Positions 1 to 5,587 of a stretch of DNA of 5,702 nt are shown here, piece after piece; the first letter of the stretch is position 1; each line of letters begins with the position of its first letter. The stretch is taken from NCBI GenBank assembly GCA_030610915.1, contig JAUWQS010000124.1, positions 1-5,702 of the forward strand. The letters run 5' to 3'. The notes under the pieces are model-generated. The model did no database searches and was not told the origin of the DNA. It saw nothing but the letters and a program-made list of their open reading frames with translations. The translations under genes were made by a program, and so were the position numbers. The DNA is from Pseudomonadota bacterium (GTDB lineage Bacteria; Desulfobacterota; Syntrophia; Syntrophales; JADFWA01).

Positions 1-3
1 TAT

Positions 4-244
4 TCAGCCACCGATCTACGCGGATTATCACTGATATTTTTTCTCCTATTTCCTGTTTCCACGCAGTTATTTCGTGTCTTTGTAATTTTCGGACTTTCGT
101 GATCGTTTTAAATTCTTTTGCTGTTTCGGCAAGAACCTTACAATTAATAGACTAACAGCATTCAGCCTACCCACCTATATAAAGTCACGTGTTTTTTTTG
201 TATTTAAACCTATCTGCGTTCATCTGTGTGAATCTGCGGCTAAG
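4..244. repeat. Degenerate inverted-repeat element at the left edge; otherwise non-coding
   Basis: The end at 221-244 reads CATCTGTGTGAATCTGCGGC and onward. The start (4-26), complemented, reads TCCGCGTAGATCGGTGGCTG and matches it at most positions. Phrases such as TCTGCGTTCATCTGTGTGAA and TTTCGTGTCTTTGTAAT resemble a dispersed repeat that I recall in several environmental bacterial genomes. No open frame with a ribosome-binding site is present between 1 and 255. I see no clear terminator for the minus-strand operon here. Confidence 0.5.
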
Positions 245-255
245 TAGTTACTGAC

Positions 256-504
256 TCACCCATTTAAAACGTAAAACTCACCGGAAAATCCCCTTATACT
301 GCTTCTGCTGCTCAAGCCCTGGTGGAGGGACAGGTCATCGGGATATGGGGAACGCTTCTTCTCCCCAACCCTGAGTTTACCCACCTTTACAAGGGTGTCC
401 AATACCTCTTTCAATGGATTTTTATCGACCCTTAGCTTCAACATCAACTCAAATATGTTAAATGTCTCCTTTTCCATGAATGCCTCTAAAACTTTTTCTG
501 ACAT
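256..504 (-). CDS. Small winged-helix-like protein, possible FeoC-like partner of FeoB (82 aa)
   Basis: The start at 504 follows a TTAGGAGGG Shine-Dalgarno with suitable spacing. Residues 1-47 (MSEKVLEAFMEKETFNIFEL, then a second and third helix ending LVKVGKLRV) read as a small helix-turn-helix with the layout of FeoC-like winged-helix proteins. GEFYVLNG at the C-terminus could be the last wing strand. FeoC proteins are short cytoplasmic regulators or partners of FeoB, and location at the end of this feo locus supports the idea. Unlike enterobacterial FeoC, it has no cysteine, so no iron-sulfur cluster site. Residues 51-72 (SPYPDDLSLHQGLSSRSSIR) look low-complexity and do not fit the fold. 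The same frame stays open upstream to 741 only because it runs through the hairpin element. Assignment is by context and pattern only. Confidence 0.6.
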   Translation of the reverse strand: MSEKVLEAFMEKETFNIFELMLKLRVDKNPLKEVLDTLVKVGKLRVGEKKRSPYPDDLSLHQGLSSRSSIRGFSGEFYVLNG

Positions 505-547
505 ATTCCCTCCTAACCCGGATAAGCCGGAAGACGGCGTTATTATC

Positions 548-623
548 GTAGGGGCAGGCCCCCGTGCCTGCCCTCTTTGGTGCAGCCACCCAACACAGGG
601 TAGCCACGGGGGGCTGCCCCTAC
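548..623. repeat. 76-bp hairpin element with 26-bp inverted arms
   Basis: The left arm starts GTAGGGGCAGGCCCCCGTG (548) and the right arm, complemented, starts GTAGGGGCAGCCCCCCGTG (623). The 26-bp arms (548-573 and 598-623) differ at three positions and enclose a 24-base loop. A GTAGGGGCAGGCCCCCGTG motif of this kind is a common dispersed palindrome in bacterial genomes. It occupies the porin/FeoC-like spacer and would make a very stable stem in a read-through transcript. Confidence 0.85.
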
Positions 624-697
624 ATTCTTTTGCCGTTTTTGCACGAATTTCACGACTAAGGGACTTCTCTGCTTCTGTCTGGTCCAACCCCCCCTTC

Positions 698-751
698 ACC
701 CTCCCCCTGTCTGCGTGTCGTGACGCACGGACAGGCTTCAAAGGAGAGGGT
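698..751. repeat. Inverted-repeat hairpin just past the porin stop
   Basis: Outer arms ACCCTCCCC (698-706) and GGAGAGGGT (743-751) match at 8 of 9 positions. The inner stem is CCTGTC (706-711) with GACAGG (730-735), plus TGCGT (712-716) with ACGCA (723-727) and a two-base bulge. It starts about 25 bases past the porin stop. No T-run follows on the minus strand, so it is more likely a dispersed palindrome than an intrinsic terminator, though it could protect the porin message from 3' decay. Confidence 0.55.
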
Positions 752-775
752 CAGAGGAGGAGGAGATAATATCAA

Positions 776-1948
776 TCAGAACTCTATCGCCACTCTGGCG
801 AAGACTTCATCAATCTCATCATCAACGGTAGCGCTTTCCTTTTCGTAATTGCTTCTACGATACTCAAGCATGAGAGTGGTTGCAAAATCGTCTTTTTCAA
901 AGAGTGTATAGTTGACGCCCAGAATATATCTATCTTCCAGATGCCCATCCTGATCGCCGCTTATATCATCGTCATAACCCTCATAACGAAGCGCTATCTC
1001 CAAAGGGTCCATGACCTGACAGGCAACTGCTCCGAACCAGGCCGATTCCTTATATTCTTCACCATCGAAAGTCTTATCTCTGCTGACGGCTCCGATATAT
1101 TCAGCATCGATGGTAAACATGCTGATCTGATATTCGAACATCCCGCCGATGGTCTCGTTGCGGTCATCATCACCTGGCTCAGTATCGTAATAGGCAGCAA
1201 GTGTCAGACCTTCAAGAGGCGCAACGGTTACGTTCGCTATGAATGAATTTACATCATCTGTTTCATCCCACTCCAAACCATTATCGGCATAATCTGTTCT
1301 TCTCCCCTCAAAACCATATTCTGCTTCTTCCAGGTGGGCCATAAGCACCTCACCCTTATATACCGTAGCCGATATATCAAGTCCTATAGGATCATACGTA
1401 AATCCGAGAGTGGCGCCTGACTTGCAAATTTCATAACAATCCTGAGTGATAGGGTCGTTGATCGTATGAGCGTTGAATACACCGAAGGGCTGTCCCCTTT
1501 CACCGCCTACAAAGTAGATGGGAAATCCCTCTTTCTGTATGGTGATCGTCGCCTCATCCCAGAATACCCGATCATCATCTCCATCAAGCGCTTCCCCCTT
1601 GAGAAGGAAATTACCGGTTACCCACTCGTGAAATTTTACTTCAGCTCCAAACTCAACAGTTCCGAGATCGAGGTCGGAGGTGGAATCACTGTCCTTGTCT
1701 CCAATATCGCTCGGATCCGCATAGCTATAATCGAGCTCGATAGCTCCGCTGAAGGTTATATTTTCACTTACCATGTCTAAAAGCCCTTCTGTCTTTTCTT
1801 CCTGCTTCTCAATCTTCTTCTCGAGTTGTTCAATTCGTTTGTATAGATCGTTTATCTCCGAGTTTACATCCCCGGCAAAGACCGGTGAAGACCCCAGAAA
1901 TACCAAACAAAAAAGCGATGCAACTACTCCGATTAATAATTTCTTCAA
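776..1948 (-). CDS. Outer-membrane beta-barrel porin with N-terminal coiled coil (LbtU-like, 390 aa, TTG start)
   Basis: From the TTG start the product begins KKLLIGVVASLFCLVFLG as a signal peptide, cleaved near VFA-G (residue 25). Residues 28-58 are a heptad-rich coiled coil (INDLYKRIEQLEKKIEKQEE), as in porins that anchor to the periplasm or trimerise. From about 62 to the end alternating amphipathic strands form a barrel, finishing RVAIEF with the C-terminal Phe used in outer-membrane assembly. Loops are strongly acidic (GDDDR, GYDDDISGDQDG, EPGDDDR), consistent with cation passage. The overall plan resembles proteins annotated as LbtU-family siderophore porins, named after the TonB-independent legiobactin receptor of Legionella; I place it there with moderate confidence. 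Following FeoB and the periplasmic proteins, it probably supplies the outer-membrane step of metal import. Confidence 0.85.
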   Translation of the reverse strand: MKKLLIGVVASLFCLVFLGSSPVFAGDVNSEINDLYKRIEQLEKKIEKQEEKTEGLLDMVSENITFSGAIELDYSYADPSDIGDKDSDSTSDLDLGTVEFGAEVKFHEWVTGNFLLKGEALDGDDDRVFWDEATITIQKEGFPIYFVGGERGQPFGVFNAHTINDPITQDCYEICKSGATLGFTYDPIGLDISATVYKGEVLMAHLEEAEYGFEGRRTDYADNGLEWDETDDVNSFIANVTVAPLEGLTLAAYYDTEPGDDDRNETIGGMFEYQISMFTIDAEYIGAVSRDKTFDGEEYKESAWFGAVACQVMDPLEIALRYEGYDDDISGDQDGHLEDRYILGVNYTLFEKDDFATTLMLEYRRSNYEKESATVDDEIDEVFARVAIEF

Positions 1949-1954
1949 CTTTTT

Positions 1955-1963
1955 CTCCTCCTT
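1955..1963 (-). promoter_or_regulatory. Ribosome-binding site that sets the porin TTG start
   Basis: The minus strand reads AAGGAGGAG, and AAGGAGG is followed by eight bases and TTG at 1948. The only upstream ATG (2002) has no such site and lies inside the palindromic element, so TTG is preferred. Confidence 0.8.
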
Positions 1964-1975
1964 AATATTTGATGA

Positions 1976-2123
1976 ACTCGCAAAAAGTCCACACGGTGTC
2001 ATTCTGAGGAGCGGAGCGACGAAGAATCTCTGTGATATCAGATTCTTCGCTATCCCCTTCGTTATACTCAGGGCTTCGGCTCACCAGAATGACAAAAGAG
2101 TGTTTTTCAGACTTTTCGCGAGT
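1976..2123. mobile_element. 148-bp palindromic MITE/REP-like element upstream of the porin gene
   Basis: Outer 14-bp inverted arms, ACTCGCAAAAAGTC (1976-1989) and GACTTTTCGCGAGT (2110-2123), match with one mismatch. Nested inside are TGTCATTCTG (1997-2006) with CAGAATGACA (2085-2094), and CGAAGAATCT (2020-2029) with AGATTCTTCG (2040-2049). A GTCATTCTGAG...GAAGAATCT core of this kind recurs in many bacterial genomes as a dispersed repeat. It ends 12 bases before the porin Shine-Dalgarno, so it lies in the 5' untranslated region or replaces part of the original spacer. Confidence 0.82.
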
Positions 2124-2178
2124 GCATAAGCTGTTTGACATTTTTCTAAAAAAATCCTATCTTAAAATACCGGCCCAG

Positions 2179-2268
2179 GACTCCCCCCTTATAAGAGAGG
2201 TGGTCTTTGTGACCTTTAAGAGGGGGTCTGCGAGGGGGGTTGGCCGCCAAACCTTCTCCCCCTTGCCG
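2179..2268. repeat. G/C-tract palindromic repeat between the DUF4198 and porin genes
   Basis: C-runs (2183-2188) and G-runs (2222-2226, 2234-2239) flank a small GGTC-TTTGT-GACC hairpin (2202-2214). A second imperfect inverted pair follows around GGTTGG (2239-2244) and CCAAACC (2247-2253), with outer G-run and C-run arms. No coding frame fits it. It looks like a degenerate repeat remnant; a terminator is not evident because there is no T-tract on the minus strand after a stable stem. Confidence 0.45.
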
Positions 2269-2277
2269 ACCCTTTTA

Positions 2278-3099
2278 TTACTTCATATCAAAGGCCTGAA
2301 TCCAGATAACCGCATCCTGGGAAAGTTCCTTTCCATTGTGCTTCAGGTCACCGCCGGCGCCAAGGGCTGCAAAACCCCACCAGCCAGCCTTCGGAATACC
2401 AAAAACAAAGACACCATCTTTGTCTGCCTTGATTGTCATGGTAATCAAGGCATTATGAGGCGCCTCAACCTTTGCCTCTTTTACAAAGGCGTTGCCCCTG
2501 ACATCATGATTCATGTATTCAACCTCAATCTCGGCATCGGGAACCGGCTCGCCGCCGCAGGTTACGACCCCGCGGAAGACATTGCCGACCCAGAGGGCAT
2601 AGGGCTTAACGAGAGGAACGATCTCCACAGGCAGTGGATCGCCTACAGGAGCATCCCAGTCCGTTTGCGCGCCGGCCACATTGAAAATGACCTTGGTGCA
2701 GTGCTGGATATAGACATCTTCTGATCCTTCATAATAAGGAGCGGGAACAAAGTAGAAGATGTGGTCTCCCATTCCCCTGAGCCTTACATTCACATCATAA
2801 GCCCTCCCCTCATTGGTAAGGCTTCTGAAGGTAATCGGGTTTAACTTTTTGAGAAGGTCTTTCTTCTTTCCCTTGTGCAGAACGCCAAAGGCTATCGGTG
2901 AATGGATATTCCCTTTCTCATCTTTGCCGATATCCATGGTGTGACCCGCCTCGAATGGGTGGGTAAAAACCAGTTTCAGGTTCAATTTCTTCGACTTCGG
3001 CACACTGTCAGGACTGTAGATCATCTGAAAATGCGCATAGGCCGGAGCGCTCAGCGCAAATGCCAGAAGTACCGACAGCGCCACTACAAATTTCTTCAT
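2278..3099 (-). CDS. Exported DUF4198-family protein, probable periplasmic metal-uptake component (NikK-like, 273 aa)
   Basis: The signal peptide MKKFVVALSVLLAFALSAPA-YA precedes His23, so the mature protein should begin HFQMIYSPD. The start HF-x-M, the FTHPFEAGHTMDI block (45-57) and PIAFGVLHKG (68-77) are the pattern of DUF4198 (PF10670) proteins linked to nickel/cobalt uptake (NikK). Possible ligands are H23, H47, E50, H53, M55, D56, H66 and H75. The second half (about 150-273) looks like an immunoglobulin- or transthyretin-like beta domain, with VGNVFRGVVTCGGEPVPDAE (171-190), EVEYMNHD (192-199) and DGVFVFGIPKAGWWGFAAL (228-246). The start is supported by AAGGAGG (3111-3105) five bases before the ATG. 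Position beside feoB suggests it hands Fe(II) or another divalent metal towards the inner membrane. The exact metal cannot be read from the sequence. Confidence 0.87.
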   Translation of the reverse strand: MKKFVVALSVLLAFALSAPAYAHFQMIYSPDSVPKSKKLNLKLVFTHPFEAGHTMDIGKDEKGNIHSPIAFGVLHKGKKKDLLKKLNPITFRSLTNEGRAYDVNVRLRGMGDHIFYFVPAPYYEGSEDVYIQHCTKVIFNVAGAQTDWDAPVGDPLPVEIVPLVKPYALWVGNVFRGVVTCGGEPVPDAEIEVEYMNHDVRGNAFVKEAKVEAPHNALITMTIKADKDGVFVFGIPKAGWWGFAALGAGGDLKHNGKELSQDAVIWIQAFDMK

Positions 3100-3120
3100 G
3101 TTCTCCTCCTTGAAATGTTA

Positions 3121-3155
3121 GTTTCGAGTTTAAAGTTTCGGGTTTCGAGTTTTTA
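3121..3155. repeat. Second heptamer tandem array (GTTTCGA type)
   Basis: Five units in exact 7-bp register fill the spacer: GTTTCGA (3121), GTTTAAA (3128), GTTTCGG (3135), GTTTCGA (3142) and GTTTTTA (3149). The last unit contains the complement of the TAA stop of the 107-aa gene, and the array ends ten bases before the Shine-Dalgarno of the next gene. The unit differs from the ACTGAAC array in the preceding spacer but has the same period. Confidence 0.8.
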
Positions 3156-3476
3156 TTCCGTAATATCTTTCCCATCCACCTCGACCGCATGGCCCGGGCC
3201 CGCGTCAAATATGACAGTGTAAGGGCCGTCGGGCTTTTTAACGGTGAACTCACTGTCTTCATTCATCTTTCCCTTTGTGAGAACCTTGCCGCTTTTATCC
3301 TTTACCGTCATGATGACCCCGGCGGCCGATGAACCATTGGAGAAACCACCCTCGCATGTTATCGTTCCATCTCCGTTGTCATAGCATGAGCACAGCGGAG
3401 TATGGGCAGATGCCATGGTGGCAAGAAAAAACACCGCCGCCAGGACTCCGAACGAACAGGCCAGAACTCTTTTCAT
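3153..3476 (-). CDS. Small exported Cys-containing protein of the metal-uptake locus (NikL-like, 107 aa)
   Basis: Residues 1-24 form a classical signal peptide (MKR, a hydrophobic core, then MASA), so the mature periplasmic protein should start at His25 with HTPLCSCYDNGDGTITCEGG. The mature part holds a C29-x-C31 pair and C41 around an NGDGTITCEGGFSNGSSAAG segment. A small beta-rich domain follows (about 52-100; GVIMTVKDKSGKVLTKGK and GPYTVIFDAGPGHAVEV) that resembles transthyretin or carboxypeptidase-regulatory folds. Similar short proteins occur beside DUF4198 proteins in nickel/cobalt uptake operons, where they are called NikL; that assignment here is from memory of the family. Cysteines and the N-terminal His suggest metal binding, which is inference. 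It lies between feoB and the DUF4198 gene and is preceded by a very strong ribosome-binding site. Confidence 0.82.
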   Translation of the reverse strand: MKRVLACSFGVLAAVFFLATMASAHTPLCSCYDNGDGTITCEGGFSNGSSAAGVIMTVKDKSGKVLTKGKMNEDSEFTVKKPDGPYTVIFDAGPGHAVEVDGKDITE

Positions 3477-3481
3477 AATCT

Positions 3482-3493
3482 ATCACCTCCTTT
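3482..3493 (-). promoter_or_regulatory. Strong ribosome-binding site of the 107-aa gene
   Basis: The minus strand reads AAAGGAGGTGAT, a near-complete match to the 16S rRNA 3' tail, with nine bases between GGAGG and the ATG at 3476. It fixes that start and suggests strong translation of a small exported protein. Confidence 0.85.
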
Positions 3494-3553
3494 CTGTTAA
3501 ATAAAGTTCAACGGTTCAGGGGTTCAGCGGTTCAGGGGTTAAAAGCTATCAAC

Positions 3554-3603
3554 CATGAACCGTTGAACCCTGAACACTGAACACTGAACACTGAACACTG
3601 AAC
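3554..3603. repeat. Heptamer tandem array (ACTGAAC) between feoB and the 107-aa gene
   Basis: Four exact copies of ACTGAAC (3576-3603) follow CCTGAAC (3569-3575), GTTGAAC (3562-3568) and CATGAAC (3554-3560); one extra base separates the last two. On the minus strand it reads GTTCAGT repeated and begins five bases after the feoB stop codon. A related stretch of GGTTCAG-type units lies at 3506-3540. Together they contain a perfect 13-bp inverted repeat, 3506-3518 with 3556-3568, which could fold into a stem-loop in the transcript. Confidence 0.9.
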
Positions 3604-3608
3604 TCCCT

Positions 3609-5534
3609 TCAGGCATATTCATCCGACATGCCTTCTCTTTTAACCAACCCCAGGGTAACTGTGATAGCCAGAGCAAGTATATAAAAGGCGACCATCGCCT
3701 GCATACCGCTAAGACCAAGCAGGTTTCCTCCGGTAAAGACAAGAACCGCTATTACGGAACCAAGGACTATCGGATAAAATGTTGCAAAGAGCGCCCACTT
3801 TGTACTGTTACTCTCTAACCTGACCATAAGAAGCGTTGGAATGCATGGTGGATACATGGTCATAAAGAGTATGATCGCCAGGGCATGAAGAGGTGTCCAG
3901 TCCTTCTCCTTTTCTTTCATCCTTGCCCCCAGGGTCTTTTCTTTTTCACCCGGCAGGCTCTGATAAATACTCCCCAGGGTTGCCACACTGTTCTCCTTGG
4001 CCGCAAAGGCGCTGATAAGGCCGATATTTATACGCCAGTTAAACCCCGCATATTTGGTGACCGGCTCTATATAACGTCCTATACGCCCCATAACACTTCC
4101 TATGATAGTCTCATCCTTGATCTCCCTTCTGATCCTGTTCTTATTACTGTAAAGTTTTTTATATGCCTTGTTAACCGTCAGGGCATTTTTATCCTTCACT
4201 TTTTTACCGTCTATTACGTACCTGCCTCTTTTTACTACTTTGAAGAATTCATCGTTTCTTTCATTAAACTTCTCGTCGATCGCCTTTTTTGCATCCTTGC
4301 CGCCGGCGCCCATTCTCGCCTTCTTATAATCATCCCAGTAGATTGAAAACTCCATAAGTTTCGATCCGTTAAGGAGTTTTGTATAGGGATTGTCACTCCC
4401 AAGCTTATTAAAGAAGGTCTCGATTTGATGGCTGGCCTGATCCTCATAGTAAACCTTTCTATCCCTGCTTATCCCGGGAACGGTCATAAGAAGATAGATA
4501 ATCAGAGCAACTATTATAATGATGGTTATAATCTTCTTGACAAAAAGCCACGTCCTCTCGAGACAGCGTCGGGCAACACCCATCACTGTAGGTAAGTGGT
4601 AGGCAGGCATCTCCAGGACAAAGGGCGCTGTCTCCGCTTTCTTAAGCAGTGTAAGACTCAGTATCTTGGATACCGAAAGGGCAATTATTATGGTAATCGT
4701 GGATATAAAAAACATGGTTATCCCCTTGTATGCGGCAAAGAACATCCCTACGAGGAGCACATAAAGGGGAATCTTGGCCAGGCAGTTCATGAGAGGACAG
4801 ATCAGTATGGTTGCCAGTTTGGCCCTTTCATCCTTGATGGCGCGACACGCCATAACGCCCGGTATTGCGCACCCGCCCACAAATACGCCGCTCAAGATCA
4901 TCGGAAGGGCTGATTGACCATGCAGGCCGAAATATCTGAAGACACGATCGAGAAGAAATGCAACCCTTGCCATATAACCTGTATCTTCCATGATGGCTAT
5001 CAGGGCAAAGAGGATAATAAAGATCGGTACATAATTCAGCACCGCCACAATCCCGTCTGTGACCCCGAGAGTTACGGTTCTGAATAAAGGGTCAAAGACA
5101 AATCCCGGCGACGGGAGCAGCGATGCGATAAAATCCCTGAAGGCGGCAAGGAGCGGCCATGTGTAGGCGGTAATCTTGTAGCCCTGGACTATGGACAGTT
5201 CATAAAAAAGATAGATAACTCCGACAAGTATAACCGGCCCTAAAAACCTGTGGCAGACAACCCCGTCGATCCAGTCCGTCAATGTCCTGCTGACCTCTTT
5301 CTCTCTTTTGACGGCAAGCTCCACAATCCGTTCAGCAGCCTGATACCTCTTCTGGGCGATAATCTTTTCCGGCGCGGCTTTTTGTCCGGAAAGGAATTTT
5401 TCCCTTGCCAGGTCGATACCGCTCAAAATATCCTTTTCGTCTTCCACCTTCATTTTCTCCCGTGTAGCGGAGACCTTTAGGTCTCCATTCTCTTTTAATG
5501 CGAGGCTAAAGCTTTCTGCTGCGTGCCAATACAC
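3609..5534 (-). CDS. feoB: FeoB ferrous-iron transporter, membrane permease portion (641 aa, separated from its G domain by an inserted element)
   Basis: This is the inner-membrane Fe(II) permease part of FeoB. The GDI-like helical linker is at about residues 28-85. Membrane segments lie near 98-118, 165-185, 240-265, 271-297, 330-352, 500-515, 548-570, 580-602 and 610-630. FeoB landmarks are MEDTGYMARVAFLLDR (182-197), the first Gate motif GGCAIPGVMACR (220-231), ICPLMNCLAKIPLY (245-258), FAAKENSVATLG (510-521) and PPCIPTLL (562-569). Conserved cysteines are C222, C251 and C564. The usual GFGCNVPA form is replaced by VGGCAIPG, so this is a divergent FeoB. A charged Lys-rich insert of about 130 residues (354-485) sits between membrane helices. 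The GTG start at 5534 lies inside the inserted element, so residues 1-24 are element-encoded and native sequence resumes at R25. M28 (5453) is an alternative restart; neither has a strong ribosome-binding site. It is the first gene of the apparent operon in this window. The long intact frame argues for recent disruption or continued use. Confidence 0.93.
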   Translation of the reverse strand: MYWHAAESFSLALKENGDLKVSATREKMKVEDEKDILSGIDLAREKFLSGQKAAPEKIIAQKRYQAAERIVELAVKREKEVSRTLTDWIDGVVCHRFLGPVILVGVIYLFYELSIVQGYKITAYTWPLLAAFRDFIASLLPSPGFVFDPLFRTVTLGVTDGIVAVLNYVPIFIILFALIAIMEDTGYMARVAFLLDRVFRYFGLHGQSALPMILSGVFVGGCAIPGVMACRAIKDERAKLATILICPLMNCLAKIPLYVLLVGMFFAAYKGITMFFISTITIIIALSVSKILSLTLLKKAETAPFVLEMPAYHLPTVMGVARRCLERTWLFVKKIITIIIIVALIIYLLMTVPGISRDRKVYYEDQASHQIETFFNKLGSDNPYTKLLNGSKLMEFSIYWDDYKKARMGAGGKDAKKAIDEKFNERNDEFFKVVKRGRYVIDGKKVKDKNALTVNKAYKKLYSNKNRIRREIKDETIIGSVMGRIGRYIEPVTKYAGFNWRINIGLISAFAAKENSVATLGSIYQSLPGEKEKTLGARMKEKEKDWTPLHALAIILFMTMYPPCIPTLLMVRLESNSTKWALFATFYPIVLGSVIAVLVFTGGNLLGLSGMQAMVAFYILALAITVTLGLVKREGMSDEYA

Positions 5535-5560
5535 ATGGAAGGCTAAAGCCTTCCGCTACA
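5463..5560. mobile_element. 98-bp MITE-like palindromic element inserted in feoB
   Basis: The ends are perfect 9-bp terminal inverted repeats, TGTAGCGGA (5463-5471) and TCCGCTACA (5552-5560). Inside are three hairpins with TTTA or TAAA loops: GGAGACC-TTTA-GGTCTCC (5469-5486), an imperfect one around GGC-TAAA-GCT (5502-5515), and GGAAGGC-TAAA-GCCTTCC (5537-5554). It has no coding capacity of its own. Its length is not a multiple of three, and its exact removal restores the feoB frame. Read on the minus strand it stops all three frames at or just inside its upstream end and supplies the GTG used by the downstream frame. A possible 5-bp target duplication AAAAT lies at 5562-5566 and 5452-5456 but is not flush with the inverted repeats. 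Non-autonomous mobility is inferred. Confidence 0.8.
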
Positions 5561-5587
5561 TATTTTGACTGACTCAAAAAGCGTAAG

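Noticed and set aside
706..735. Intrinsic terminator after the porin
   Set aside because: The stem is bulged and no T-run follows on the minus strand.
256..741. 161-aa minus-strand reading of the FeoC-like frame
   Set aside because: The first 79 codons run through the 548-623 hairpin element and have no ribosome-binding site; TTAGGAGGG before 504 sets the start.
1949..2002. ATG start at 2002 for the porin
   Set aside because: The extra 18 codons lie partly in the palindromic element and across the Shine-Dalgarno, and they push the signal peptide away from the N-terminus; TTG at 1948 fits better.
2032..2724. 230-aa plus-strand frame
   Set aside because: It is antisense to the DUF4198 gene and the repeats, with no family resemblance; the opposite strand has a clear signal peptide and conserved blocks.
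3506..3603. CRISPR array
   Set aside because: Units are 7 bp in tandem without unique spacers.
3885..4913. Plus-strand frames opposite feoB
   Set aside because: They are shadows of the well-conserved FeoB permease and have no supported starts.
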